Positions 1 to 7,694 of a stretch of DNA of 17,581 bases are shown here, in pieces (position 1 is the first letter of the stretch; every line of letters begins with the position of its first letter). The DNA is taken from positions 1 through 17,581 of the forward strand of contig JAHEEK010000034.1 of NCBI GenBank assembly GCA_024640765.1. The letters run 5' to 3'. The notes beneath the pieces are model-generated. The model saw nothing but the letters and a program-made list of their open reading frames with translations. It had not been told where the DNA came from and searched no databases. A program made the position numbers and the translations under genes. This DNA comes from Nereida sp024640765. Lineage in GTDB: Bacteria; Pseudomonadota; Alphaproteobacteria; Rhodobacterales; Rhodobacteraceae.

Positions 1-90
1 TGGCGGAGACGAAGGGATTCGAACCCTCGAGACCCTTCCGGGCCTACTCCCTTAGCAGGGGAGCGCCTTCGACCACTCGGCCACGTCTCC
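1..90 (-). tRNA. tRNA-Ser (anticodon GCU)
   Basis: On the minus strand this folds as a 90-nt class II tRNA with an encoded 3' CCA (plus-strand TGG at 1-3). The acceptor stem GGAGACG/CGTCTCC is perfectly paired and the discriminator base is G73, as in serine tRNAs. The anticodon arm is CTCCC-CTGCTAA-GGGAG, giving anticodon GCT (plus strand 54-56), which reads AGC/AGU serine codons. A long variable arm and the GGTTCGAATCC T-arm are present. It lies at the window edge, so its 3' neighbour is unseen. The plus strand just upstream of its 5' end holds a G-rich run (110-130). Confidence 0.97.
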
Positions 91-109
91 GCTGACCGTC
101 CTAGCGGCA

Positions 110-130
110 GGGGGGGTGGGAAACAAGGGG
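110..130 (+). repeat. Candidate G-quadruplex motif upstream of tRNA-Ser
   Basis: The plus strand carries seven G, T, three G, six non-G bases and four G. This fits the G3+N1-7 pattern for a four-run quadruplex (G3-N1-G3-N1-G3-N6-G4). It lies 20-40 bp upstream of the tRNA-Ser 5' end, so the tRNA precursor leader would be C-rich and the G-rich strand is the template for the tRNA. Structure formation is an inference. Confidence 0.35.
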
Positions 131-219
131 TAATTGCCAGATTATTGTCGCGCCGTGCAGAATTTAATGGGCGCGAGGCACATGCTGCAACCTTTCCATT
201 ATGATGCTGCGTTTACGCT

Positions 220-249
220 TTGACCCTACCTGCAAAAGCAAGCTACTTA
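220..249 (+). promoter_or_regulatory. Candidate sigma70-type promoter for the PfkB kinase gene
   Basis: TTGACC (220-225) matches the -35 consensus at five of six positions. It is followed after 18 bp by a weak -10, TACTTA (244-249). Transcription would start near 256, giving a leader of about 20 nt before the ATG at 276. This supports 276 rather than the upstream in-frame ATG codons, which would lie inside or before the promoter. Confidence 0.35.
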
Positions 250-275
250 GCCGAAAGCAATTAACAGGATGTGTC

Positions 276-1211
276 ATGATAATTTGTTGCGGCGAAGCGC
301 TGATCGATATGGTTCCAGAAACACTGGCAAACGGCGAAAGCAGCTATGTGCCGCGCAGTGGTGGTGCAGTTTTCAACACGACCGTCGCCCTGGGCCGCCT
401 CGGCATTGAATGTGCATTGGTGTCCGGCATTTCAAATGACCTGTTCGGCGAACAGCTGGTACAGGGACTTGAACACAGCAATGTCGCGACCGATCATCTG
501 ATGCGATCAGACCTGCCCACGACTTTGGCTTTTGTGAAGCTGGTTAACGGTCATGCAAGCTACGCCTTTTACGACGAAAACACAGCTGGCCGGATGTTGA
601 CGCGTGCGGACGCTGTGACATTGCCCAAAGAATGCCACTCTCTGTATTTTGGCGGCATCAGCCTCGCCACCCTGCCCTGTCAGGAATTCTATCTTGAAAC
701 GCTGGCGCAAAACTCCGAAGACCGCGTGGTCATGATTGATCCGAACATCCGGCCCGCTTTTATTGCCGATGAGATGCAGTACCGCTCAGTTTTGACCGGT
801 GCTTTTGAACGGGTCGATATCGTGAAGGTGTCTGATGAAGATCTTGATTGGATCGATCAAAGTGACGCCAGCCTTGAAGAAAAAGCACGTGCGCTGCTCG
901 GACGTGGTCCATCAGTTGTGATCATCACCCGAGGCGGTGATGGCGCGTTGATCTACCTCAAGGGAGCCGATGCACCTGTCACTGTCGCAGCACAAAAAGT
1001 CGCCGTGGCCGATACTGTTGGCGCGGGGGACTCGTTCAACGCAGGCTTCTTGGCCAATCTTGAAGATAATGACCTGCTGACGCCTGAAAAAATTGCGAAC
1101 CTAAGCGCGGAGCAAGCACGCGAAGCTGCACAGTTCGCCGCATCAGTCGCGGCAATTACGGTCACGCGCCAAGGGGCAAACCCGCCTTGGCGCGATGAAT
1201 TGACCGCTTAA
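276..1211 (+). CDS. PfkB-family carbohydrate kinase (fructokinase-like)
   Basis: A 311-residue cytosolic sugar kinase of the ribokinase/PfkB family, which phosphorylates a sugar hydroxyl with ATP. The first PfkB signature (GGAVFNTTVALGRLG, residues 29-43) and the second (DTVGAGDSFNAGF, from residue 246) are both intact. They include the anion-hole GAGD with catalytic Asp252. Length is normal for the family. The start at 276 is preferred because AGGA lies 6 nt upstream and the domain begins directly (MIICCGEALIDM); an in-frame extension to 201 has no homology-like content. The overall sequence resembles fructokinases, but substrate cannot be read from sequence alone, so no symbol is given. The gene converges on ychF and the two stop codons overlap, leaving no space for a terminator. 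Confidence 0.9.
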   Translation: MIICCGEALIDMVPETLANGESSYVPRSGGAVFNTTVALGRLGIECALVSGISNDLFGEQLVQGLEHSNVATDHLMRSDLPTTLAFVKLVNGHASYAFYDENTAGRMLTRADAVTLPKECHSLYFGGISLATLPCQEFYLETLAQNSEDRVVMIDPNIRPAFIADEMQYRSVLTGAFERVDIVKVSDEDLDWIDQSDASLEEKARALLGRGPSVVIITRGGDGALIYLKGADAPVTVAAQKVAVADTVGAGDSFNAGFLANLEDNDLLTPEKIANLSAEQAREAAQFAASVAAITVTRQGANPPWRDELTA

Positions 1212-2305
1212 GTATTAAACAAGAAGTGAAGGACATCGCCGTCTTTGACGGTGTAGCCCTTCCCTTCAGCGCGCATCTTGCCTGCTTCTTTACATGGCTG
1301 CTCCCCCCCTAAAGCAACAAAGTCGTCATAGGCGATTGTCTCGGCACGAATGAACCCTTTCTCGAAGTCGCCGTGGATAACGCCAGCGGCTTTGGGCGCT
1401 GATGTACCCGCTTTGATGGTCCAAGCGCGCGCTTCTTTTGGGCCGACCGTGAAATATGTCTCAAGGTGCAGTAACTCGTAGCCCGCACGGATCAGACGGT
1501 CGAGACCAGCTTCGGCAAGCCCCATTTCGTCAAGGAACATCGCCGCTTCATCTGCGTCAAGCTGGCTGATTTCTTCTTCAATCTGGGCTGAAATAACAAC
1601 ATGGCTGTTACCTTGGGCAGCTGCCATTTCAGCCACTTTGGCAGAGTGGGCGTTGCCTTCAACACTCTCGGCCTCGCCGACATTACACACATAAAGCACA
1701 GGTTTCGTGGTCAGCAACTGCAACAGCTTCCATGCTTTAGCATCGTCTTCATCCACCTCAACCACACGCAGTGGTTTTCCGTTTTCAAGACATTCTGCCG
1801 CGACTTTCAAAAGGCGCTCTTGCTGAACGGCTTCTTTATCACCGCCACGCACTTTTCGGGTAATGTTCTGTAGACGTTTCTCGATGCTTTCCATATCGGC
1901 AAGCATCAGTTCTGTCTCAATAGTCTCTGCATCCGCCACCGGATCAACGCGCCCTTCAACGTGGGTCACATCACTGTCTTCAAAACAGCGCAGCACATGG
2001 GCAATCGCGTCAACTTCACGGATGTTGGCCAAGAACTGGTTGCCCAACCCCTCACCTTTTGAGGCGCCTTTCACCAAACCGGCGATGTCCACAAAGGTCA
2101 TACGGGTCGGGATAATTTCCTTGGAAGCGGCAATCGCGGCAAGCTTATCAAGGCGTGCATCGGGCACGCCAACTTCACCCACGTTCGGCTCAATCGTGCA
2201 AAACGGGAAGTTCGCAGCCTGAGCCGCAGCCGTTTTGGTCAACGCGTTAAAAAGTGTGGATTTCCCGACGTTCGGCAATCCAACAATACCCATCTTAAAG
2301 CCCAT
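1208..2305 (-). CDS. ychF: Redox-regulated ATPase / OBG-family GTPase YchF
   Basis: A 365-residue protein, the usual YchF length. It has a P-loop GLPNVGKST (residues 9-17), the G3 motif DIAGLV (73-78) and NVGE (208-211) where other GTPases have NKxD. That NxxE is the hallmark that lets YchF bind ATP. A helical coiled insertion follows the G domain and a TGS domain ends the protein, closing with the typical KDGDVLHFLFNT. YchF associates with ribosomes and has been linked to oxidative stress responses and catalase control. The start at 2305 (MGFKMGIVG) has a GAGGAG ribosome site 7 nt upstream; the in-frame codon at 2320 overlaps that site and is rejected. It lies 55 bp downstream of rluE on the same strand, probably cotranscribed. 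Confidence 0.97.
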   Translation of the reverse strand: MGFKMGIVGLPNVGKSTLFNALTKTAAAQAANFPFCTIEPNVGEVGVPDARLDKLAAIAASKEIIPTRMTFVDIAGLVKGASKGEGLGNQFLANIREVDAIAHVLRCFEDSDVTHVEGRVDPVADAETIETELMLADMESIEKRLQNITRKVRGGDKEAVQQERLLKVAAECLENGKPLRVVEVDEDDAKAWKLLQLLTTKPVLYVCNVGEAESVEGNAHSAKVAEMAAAQGNSHVVISAQIEEEISQLDADEAAMFLDEMGLAEAGLDRLIRAGYELLHLETYFTVGPKEARAWTIKAGTSAPKAAGVIHGDFEKGFIRAETIAYDDFVALGGEQPCKEAGKMRAEGKGYTVKDGDVLHFLFNT

Positions 2306-2360
2306 AGCGGCGCTCCTCATGTCACAGTTGAATGCGGCTTACCCCGCAAGCGGGCGCACT

Positions 2361-2897
2361 TCAAGCGTGCCGCCACGCTCCAATCTCAAGGCCGTCAACT
2401 GTCCAGTCACCCACGCTATGACGCACAAGACGCAAACACGGCAAACCGACGTGAGCAGTCATGCGGCGTACTTGGCGATTGCGCCCTTCGGTGATGGTCA
2501 ATTTGATCCACGTATCGGGTATCGATTTGCGTACACGGATCGGCGGCACACGGGGCCAGATTTCGGGCTCAAACACCTCAACTTTCGCCGGACGGGTCGG
2601 CCCGTCCTTAAGGGTGACACCGGCGCGCAAGGCATCAAGCTGGTCGGGCGTTGGTGTGCCCTCAACTTGTGCCCAGTATGTTTTGGGAGTCTTGCTGCGC
2701 GGTTGTGTCAAACGCGCCTGCAAACGCCCATCATCCGTCAGCACCATCAAACCTTCGGTATCACGGTCCAAACGGCCAGCGGGATAAACGGCGGTTACAT
2801 CAATATAATCAGATAGAGTCGCGCGCGGACTTGGGGACTTCAGGTCCGTGAACTGTGAAAGCACATCAAAAGGCTTATTAAACAAGATGATCGCCAT
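2361..2897 (-). CDS. rluE: 23S rRNA pseudouridine synthase, RluE-like (RsuA/RluB/E/F family)
   Basis: A 178-residue enzyme that isomerises a uridine in 23S rRNA (U2457 in E. coli for RluE). It aligns from memory along its whole length with E. coli RluE: ILFNKPFDVLSQF near the start, catalytic Asp44 in GRLDRDTEG, RLTQPRSKTPKTYWAQVEG, then GRNRQVRRMTAHVGLPCLRL. As in RluE there is no N-terminal S4 domain. The start at 2897 (MAIILFNKPF) has GGCGGAA 5-10 nt upstream. An in-frame start at 2939 or 3008 would only add a basic tail and run through the intergenic region shared with lldD. It precedes ychF on the same strand and diverges from lldD, with 139 bp between the two starts. Confidence 0.9.
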   Translation of the reverse strand: MAIILFNKPFDVLSQFTDLKSPSPRATLSDYIDVTAVYPAGRLDRDTEGLMVLTDDGRLQARLTQPRSKTPKTYWAQVEGTPTPDQLDALRAGVTLKDGPTRPAKVEVFEPEIWPRVPPIRVRKSIPDTWIKLTITEGRNRQVRRMTAHVGLPCLRLVRHSVGDWTVDGLEIGAWRHA

Positions 2898-2978
2898 GAC
2901 ATTTCCGCCGCGTTTCTGCTTGAGCTTAATCCGGTTCATACTTAGCTGCCCAGCCCTGTCAGCGAAAGCAACAATCGC

Positions 2979-3007
2979 TTGCCTGAGTTTGGCGCCGTTG
3001 GTAATCA
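2979..3007 (+). promoter_or_regulatory. Candidate promoter for lldD
   Basis: TTGCCT (2979-2984), a 17-bp spacer and TAATCA (3002-3007) form a reasonable sigma70-type promoter. The expected start near 3014 leaves about 23 nt before the lldD ATG, with GGAG at 3027-3030. It lies in the divergent rluE-lldD intergenic region. No clear operator for a lactate-responsive regulator was recognised. Confidence 0.4.
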
Positions 3008-3036
3008 TTGTTTACCGATTTTACGCGGAGCGAGCT

Positions 3037-4206
3037 ATGGCTGTGATCACCAACATCGGCGACCTGAAGAAAATCCACGAACGTCGCGTGCCGCGCATGT
3101 TCTACGATTATGCTGAATCCGGCAGCTGGACCGAACAAACGTTCCGCGAAAACACTACTGATTTTGACCAAATCCGCCTGCGCCAACGTGTGGCTGTTGA
3201 TATGACAGGCCGCAGCACTTCAAGCACGATGGTAGGCCAGGATGTGGCTATGCCGGTCGCCCTTGCCCCCGTTGGTCTGACTGGCATGCAGCACGCAGAC
3301 GGCGAGATTAAAGCCGCCCGTGCAGCCGAAAAATTCGGCGTGCCATACACACTTTCAACAATGTCGATCAACAGCATTGAAGATGTCGCCGAAGCCACAA
3401 CCGCACCGTTTTGGTTCCAGCTTTATACGATGAAGGACGAGGACTATGTGGACCGGCTGATCGCCCGCGCGAAGGCTGCAAAATGCTCGGCACTTGTGAT
3501 TACCCTTGATTTGCAAATCTTGGGTCAGCGTCACAAGGACCTCAAAAACGGGCTGTCTGCGCCGCCCAAACTGACCGCCAAAACTATAGCGAACCTTGCG
3601 ACCAAATGGGGCTGGGGCATTGAGATGCTAAGCGCCAAACGTCGCAACTTTGGCAATATCGCCGGGCACGTCGAAGGCATCAGCGATACGTCATCGCTCA
3701 GCTCGTGGACTGCCGAACAGTTTGATCCCGCATTAGACTGGTCAAAAGTCGCCAAGCTGATTGAAAAATGGGACGGCAAGACAATTCTGAAGGGTATTCT
3801 TGACGCAGAGGACGCCAAAATGGCCGTCAAAGTTGGGGCAGATGCAATCGTGGTTTCAAACCACGGTGGCCGTCAGCTTGATGGCGCGTTGTCCTCCATT
3901 CGTGTGCTTCCCAGCATCATGCAGGCCGTCGGCGGAGAGATCGAAGTGATGCTTGATAGCGGCATCCGCTCGGGTCAGGACGTGCTTAAAGCAATCGCGC
4001 TTGGCGCGTCAGGCACGATGATTGGACGGGCATATATTTACGGGCTCGGCGCAATGGGGCAGCAAGGCGTGACCATGGCACTGGACGTGATCCGCAAAGA
4101 ACTAGACACCACAATGGCGCTGTGCGGGCGGCGAACCATTGATGAGTTGGACCGCGATATCTTGCTTGTTCCCGAGGGCTTTGAAGGCGTTTGGCAGCAA
4201 AACTGA
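3037..4206 (+). CDS. lldD: FMN-dependent alpha-hydroxy-acid dehydrogenase, probable L-lactate dehydrogenase (quinone)
   Basis: A 389-residue protein of the FMN-dependent alpha-hydroxy-acid dehydrogenase family, which in bacteria typically oxidises L-lactate to pyruvate and passes electrons to quinone at the membrane. Visible family features are FYDYAESGSW near the N-terminus (about 22-31), LAPVGLTGM, WFQLY, ITLDLQILGQRHKDLKNG, and the active-site SNHGGRQLDG with catalytic His276 and Arg279. It ends with the phosphate-site segment GASGTMIGRAYIYGLGAMG. The start at 3037 has GGAG 6 nt upstream. Codons back to 2848 are open but overlap rluE and encode a segment unlike the family, so they are rejected. 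A hairpin follows the stop. Other 2-hydroxy acids, such as mandelate or glycolate, cannot be excluded as substrate. Confidence 0.85.
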   Translation: MAVITNIGDLKKIHERRVPRMFYDYAESGSWTEQTFRENTTDFDQIRLRQRVAVDMTGRSTSSTMVGQDVAMPVALAPVGLTGMQHADGEIKAARAAEKFGVPYTLSTMSINSIEDVAEATTAPFWFQLYTMKDEDYVDRLIARAKAAKCSALVITLDLQILGQRHKDLKNGLSAPPKLTAKTIANLATKWGWGIEMLSAKRRNFGNIAGHVEGISDTSSLSSWTAEQFDPALDWSKVAKLIEKWDGKTILKGILDAEDAKMAVKVGADAIVVSNHGGRQLDGALSSIRVLPSIMQAVGGEIEVMLDSGIRSGQDVLKAIALGASGTMIGRAYIYGLGAMGQQGVTMALDVIRKELDTTMALCGRRTIDELDRDILLVPEGFEGVWQQN

Positions 4207-4214
4207 TCACTGGC

Positions 4215-4240
4215 CTAGCCCGTGCAAACGGGCTAGCTTT
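4215..4240 (+). terminator. Probable intrinsic terminator of lldD
   Basis: CTAGCCCG (4215-4222) and CGGGCTAG (4229-4236) form a perfect 8-bp stem with a 6-nt loop, 8 nt after the lldD stop. It is followed by a short CTTT run. The weak T-tract makes termination partial at best. The next gene starts only 9 nt after the T-run. Confidence 0.6.
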
Positions 4241-4248
4241 GCCACATA

Positions 4249-4857
4249 TTGATATTATCCCAAAATGGTCTGGTCTATCTGGCAACGCCCAAAACGGGCT
4301 CAACCGCGGTTGAACAGACTTTGGGCAATCTCGCAGACATTCGGTTCAGCAGACGCCGCAAGCACCAAAACGCACGCTTTTATCATAACCGCGTCGCACC
4401 CTTTTTGAAGGCCTCCCTCAACGAGACGAACGAAGTGATCGCCGTGATCTGCGAGCCGATGGACTGGCTGCGCAGTTGGTATCGGTACCGCGTACGCCTG
4501 CCCAAAGATAACCCGCGCTCGACCGATGGGGTATCGTTCCATGATTTTGCCAGAGCTGCTTTGCAAAGCCCGCAACCGCCCCTCGGTGCCGTTGGCGGGC
4601 AGTTCAACTTCCTAAGCGCAGATGACGGGACGGTGCTTGTGGATCATCTTTTTGCCTATGAAGAACAGCCAGTTCTGCGACAGTTTCTGGATGAGCATTT
4701 TGAGACCAGCCTCAATTTCCCAACTGTGAATGTGTCGCGTCCGCTGCTGATTGAAGAAATCCCCCAGACCGAGGCAGACGTGCGCGCAGCGTGGCCAGAA
4801 GATTTTGCCCTTTACGATCAGGTGATGGCAGCTGGTGGGCATCTGCGCTGTAGGTGA
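4249..4857 (+). CDS. Sulfotransferase-like protein
   Basis: A 202-residue protein with the hallmarks of PAPS-dependent sulfotransferases. Near the N-terminus is a 5'-phosphosulfate-binding P-loop TPKTGSTAVEQTL (residues 13-25), and in the middle an EPMDWLRSWYRYR segment (69-81) like the 3'-phosphate-binding region (Arg74, Ser76). The acceptor (carbohydrate, polysaccharide or small molecule) is not predictable. The only start that keeps the P-loop is TTG at 4249, since an in-frame stop lies at 4234-4236. No Shine-Dalgarno sequence is visible, and the start lies directly behind the lldD terminator hairpin. The gene ends 25 bp from the convergent MFS gene with no obvious terminator. It could be a weakly expressed or degenerating accessory gene, but the frame is intact. 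Confidence 0.7.
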   Translation: MILSQNGLVYLATPKTGSTAVEQTLGNLADIRFSRRRKHQNARFYHNRVAPFLKASLNETNEVIAVICEPMDWLRSWYRYRVRLPKDNPRSTDGVSFHDFARAALQSPQPPLGAVGGQFNFLSADDGTVLVDHLFAYEEQPVLRQFLDEHFETSLNFPTVNVSRPLLIEEIPQTEADVRAAWPEDFALYDQVMAAGGHLRCR

Positions 4858-4882
4858 AACCTTTCCAGCAAGGCGCGATAGC

Positions 4883-6046
4883 TCAAGCCTTAGGGCCTTG
4901 CCGTTTAAGCATCATTGTTGCGGGCAAAATCATCAGCAAAAAGCATCCAACAGTAGCAAACGCCACCCGAAGCCCGTGATATTCTGCCAACAAGCCAATC
5001 ACCGGCGGCCCAAGGAAAAACCCTGCAAAACCGATAATCGAAACACGTGCGATCACCAAAGTTCGATCCGCAATACCGACCCGTTCACCGACAATATTAA
5101 GGGCTGTTGGGGCGATCACGGAAATTCCTAAACCCAGAATGCCAAAGCCAACATAGGCCATGTTTGGGCTGGTTGCGGCTGCGGCCAACCACGCGCCAAT
5201 AGCTGCGAACATCGATGCAGCCACGATGATTTTCACCCCGCTAACACGCCCTGAAATCAGATGCCCTGAAAAACGTCCAACAGCCATGGTCAGACCAAGC
5301 ATCGCGGGCCCGAACGCCCCTTCGGCAGCACCGCCGCCCAAGGTGCGCTCAACGTGCAGCGCCGACCATGCCTCGGAGGCACCTTCTGTTTCAAAGGCGA
5401 TCAACACAATGATACCGCCCCACACGATAACCCCAATTGGCAAACGCCCGCCTTTGGACGCGTCCGGTTCCGTCTCGGACGCCGTACGCATCGGCATCTT
5501 GATACACGCCGCGTAAACGACCACCGCAAGCAACGCGAAAACGACCCACGTCTGCCAATCCGCCTCGCGCGCGAAGCCTGTAACGATCGCGCCGCACGCA
5601 TAGGCCAAGGAGAACCCAGCATGGTTAAGGTTCATCAAAGAGCGCCCTGTGCGGGCTTCGGTCTCGGAAATGCGGGCGTTAATAACGATATCCGCAAGAC
5701 CCGAGGCAAAGGCCACCACAAACATGACAGTCGTGAAGCCCACTGCCGTGCTCACCGTCCCAAGACCCAGATATGCGGTCGCCAAAGCAGCGATTGCGGC
5801 TGGCATCGCAAAGCGGCGCAAGCGGCGATCAAGTGTTGGGGCAGCGGCCATCGCAGCCATAAGCCCCAATGCAGCGCACGAAATTATCAATCCGAACATT
5901 GCATCACCTACATCAATTTGAGCTTTCACACGCGGGATAAACGCCGCAAACGCACCCCACAAAATGCCCATTGAGCCAAAGCCAAGCAGCGTCTTGCGGC
6001 TGTCGTATATGTCACGGTAGACTTGCATTGAGCAAAGCGTTCGCAC
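4883..6046 (-). CDS. Major facilitator superfamily transporter (YbjJ-like)
   Basis: A protein of about 387 residues, nearly all hydrophobic, with about 12 predicted membrane helices separated by short loops. A longer polar loop follows helix 6 (RTASETEPDASKGGR). The N-terminal half has a family-like first helix and loop (MGILWGAFAAFIPRVKAQIDV, shown in part) and SLMNLNHAGFSLAYACGAI. The overall look is that of the YbjJ-type MFS group, whose substrates are unknown. The start is uncertain. I chose GTG at 6046 because AGAGGA lies 5 nt upstream; ATG at 6028 lacks such a site, and GTG at 6073 has none at a useful distance. The downstream neighbour on the opposite strand is the sulfotransferase gene (25 bp gap). 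No regulator is adjacent. Confidence 0.85.
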   Translation of the reverse strand: MRTLCSMQVYRDIYDSRKTLLGFGSMGILWGAFAAFIPRVKAQIDVGDAMFGLIISCAALGLMAAMAAAPTLDRRLRRFAMPAAIAALATAYLGLGTVSTAVGFTTVMFVVAFASGLADIVINARISETEARTGRSLMNLNHAGFSLAYACGAIVTGFAREADWQTWVVFALLAVVVYAACIKMPMRTASETEPDASKGGRLPIGVIVWGGIIVLIAFETEGASEAWSALHVERTLGGGAAEGAFGPAMLGLTMAVGRFSGHLISGRVSGVKIIVAASMFAAIGAWLAAAATSPNMAYVGFGILGLGISVIAPTALNIVGERVGIADRTLVIARVSIIGFAGFFLGPPVIGLLAEYHGLRVAFATVGCFLLMILPATMMLKRQGPKA

Positions 6047-6186
6047 GAGTTCCTCTTGCACACAAGCGATCACTGGGCACGCGGCCTAAAAACCCTTTGA
6101 CTTTCACCCAGATTCGCCGCAAAAGCGCCACTTCATCGGGCACCGCACCCTTGGAGGCGGGCCCCTTTATTTATTGGAGAAATATC

Positions 6187-6831
6187 ATGGCAGGTCAGAT
6201 CCCAGATCTTATCGTCCAGAACCGCGCGGGGACAGGCAAGGGGGCCGCTCGCGCTGCACGTCGTGCAGGTTTGGTTCCGGGCATCGTTTTCGGCGGCGAC
6301 ACAGACCCAGTTGCAATTCAAATCCCATTCAACGAGCTGTTGAAGAAGTTGAAAGCCGGCCGCTTTAAGTCGACACTTTTCAACCTCAAGTGCGAAGGCC
6401 AAGAAGACGTTCGCGTTATCTGCCGTGACGTACAGCGTGACGTTATCAAAGACCTGCCGACACACGTCGACTTCATGCGTCTTAAGCGTACCACAAAGAT
6501 TGCTCTCTACATCCCAGTGAACTTCGAAAACGAAGACACATGTAAAGGCATCAAAAAAGGTGGCGTGCTTACAGTTGTGCGCCCTGAAGTTGAGCTGGTT
6601 GTTACTGCTGGTGATATCCCTGAGAGCATCACTGCAGACATCGGCAACATGGAAATCGGCGATACGCTGACAATCTCGAAGATCACTCTGCCAGAAGGTT
6701 GCAAAGCAACAATCGACCGTGACTTTGTGATTGCAAACATCCAAGCGCCATCCGGTCTTGCTTCATCTTCCGATGACGATGCTGAAGTCGGCGAAGAAGG
6801 CGAAGAAGGCGAAGAGGCAGCGGCAGAATAA
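6187..6831 (+). CDS. rplY: 50S ribosomal protein bL25 (CTC family, long form)
   Basis: A 214-residue bL25 of the long general-stress (CTC) type, which binds 5S rRNA in the central protuberance of the large subunit. The N-terminal 5S-binding domain (about 1-95) includes RAARRAGLVPGIVFGG and HVDFMRL. A C-terminal beta domain (about 100-190) with IPESITADIGNMEIGDTL follows, then an acidic tail with three GEE repeats encoded by a 9-bp tandem repeat. The start at 6187 has GGAG 7 nt upstream; a much longer open frame reaching back to 5971 is non-coding-looking and overlaps the MFS gene. A -35-like TTGACT at 6097-6102 has no convincing -10. A strong terminator separates it from pth, its common neighbour in alphaproteobacteria. 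Confidence 0.97.
   Translation: MAGQIPDLIVQNRAGTGKGAARAARRAGLVPGIVFGGDTDPVAIQIPFNELLKKLKAGRFKSTLFNLKCEGQEDVRVICRDVQRDVIKDLPTHVDFMRLKRTTKIALYIPVNFENEDTCKGIKKGGVLTVVRPEVELVVTAGDIPESITADIGNMEIGDTLTISKITLPEGCKATIDRDFVIANIQAPSGLASSSDDDAEVGEEGEEGEEAAAE
6790..6816 (+). repeat. Three-copy 9-bp tandem repeat in the rplY tail
   Basis: GGCGAAGAA occurs twice and GGCGAAGAG once in direct succession, coding for Gly-Glu-Glu three times in the acidic tail. The copies are in frame, so slippage would change tail length without breaking the gene. Confidence 0.9.
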
Positions 6832-6858
6832 TCTGCAGCACTCTTGCGAACCTACACG

Positions 6859-6894
6859 AAGGGCCATGCAATTACTGCGTGGCCCTTTTGTTTT
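6859..6894 (+). terminator. Intrinsic terminator after rplY
   Basis: GGGCCATGC (6861-6869) pairs with GCGTGGCCC (6877-6885) over 9 bp with one G-U pair. Flanking AA/TT pairs lengthen the stem, the loop is 7 nt and the T-tract is TTTTGTTTT. It lies 27 nt after the rplY stop and should largely separate rplY from pth. Confidence 0.9.
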
Positions 6895-6946
6895 GTGCAG
6901 AGCTTGGGCTAAAACAGCGCAACAACAGTGACCAAAGGCGCCCCTT

Positions 6947-7633
6947 ATGAAACTCTTTGCAGGCCTCGGAAACCCAGGGCAGAAATATGCCAAGAATCGC
7001 CACAACATTGGCTTCATGGCGCTTGAGCAGATCGCTTCGGACCACGGCTTTGGTCCGTGGAAAGCAAAGTTTCAGGGCCAGATCAGTGAGGGTCGATTGG
7101 GCAGAGAGAAAGTTCTACTTCTTAAACCCGAGACATTCATGAACAACTCAGGACAATCGTTGCGCGCGGCCCTAGATTTTTACAAACTCGACAGCACGGA
7201 TGTGATCGTCTTTCACGACGAAATTGACCTCGCCCCTGCAAAAGTACGCATCAAAACGGGCGGCGGCCATGCGGGCCATAATGGTCTGCGCTCGATCCAT
7301 GCGCATATTTCTCCCAACTACGACCGTGTGCGACTTGGTGTGGGGCATCCCGGGCACAAAGACAAAGTGCCGTCGTATGTCTTGAACGACTTCGCAGCGG
7401 CAGACCAAAACTGGCTTGATGACGTGCTGCGCGGCATCGGTGACGGCGCTGCACATCTTGCTGAAGGCGACACCGCGAAATTTCTAAACGCCGTGGCCCT
7501 ACGCGCGGCCCCTGCCCGACCATCGACCGGCACCAAAGGCCCAAATGCCAAAACCACGCCTGCCGCCGAGCCAACACACCCAAAGGAAGATGACCGTACG
7601 GCAATGCAAAAGCTGATGGACAAGTTCCGCTAG
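6947..7633 (+). CDS. pth: Peptidyl-tRNA hydrolase
   Basis: A 228-residue Pth, which cleaves the ester bond of peptidyl-tRNAs released from stalled ribosomes. Key residues are all present: Asn9 in GLGNPG, catalytic His19 in NRHNIGF, the MNNSGQS loop (65-71), Asp91 in HDEIDL and Asn112 in GHNGLRS. Compared with E. coli Pth (about 194 residues) it has a Pro/Ala/Lys-rich C-terminal extension from about residue 187, ending in AMQKLMDKFR, as in many alphaproteobacterial homologues. AAAGG lies 8 nt before the ATG. It follows rplY by 115 bp with a terminator between them, so it probably has its own promoter, which I could not pin down. Confidence 0.97.
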   Translation: MKLFAGLGNPGQKYAKNRHNIGFMALEQIASDHGFGPWKAKFQGQISEGRLGREKVLLLKPETFMNNSGQSLRAALDFYKLDSTDVIVFHDEIDLAPAKVRIKTGGGHAGHNGLRSIHAHISPNYDRVRLGVGHPGHKDKVPSYVLNDFAAADQNWLDDVLRGIGDGAAHLAEGDTAKFLNAVALRAAPARPSTGTKGPNAKTTPAAEPTHPKEDDRTAMQKLMDKFR

Positions 7634-7694
7634 CAGCCCCCTGCCTGTTGCGGCTACGCTTGGTGTATAAACAGAGTTTGGGAAGGCGCTGCTT

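Noticed and set aside
1..90. tRNA-Ser as an integration site for a genomic island
   Set aside because: No integrase, direct repeat of the tRNA 3' end or foreign-looking genes are visible in the window.
2343..2356. Small CCCG/CGGG hairpin after the rluE stop
   Set aside because: Only a 4-5 bp stem without a T-tract; too weak to call a terminator between rluE and ychF.
2848..3036. 63-codon N-terminal extension of lldD
   Set aside because: It overlaps rluE coding sequence and the likely promoter at 2979-3007, while the ATG at 3037 has a good ribosome site and the family N-terminus.
5971..6186. 72-codon N-terminal extension of rplY
   Set aside because: It overlaps the start of the MFS gene, lacks bL25-like sequence, and the ATG at 6187 has GGAG at ideal spacing.
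6133..6744. Open frame of 203 codons on the minus strand across rplY
   Set aside because: Antisense to the bL25 gene, Cys-rich without family features; judged to be a shadow frame.
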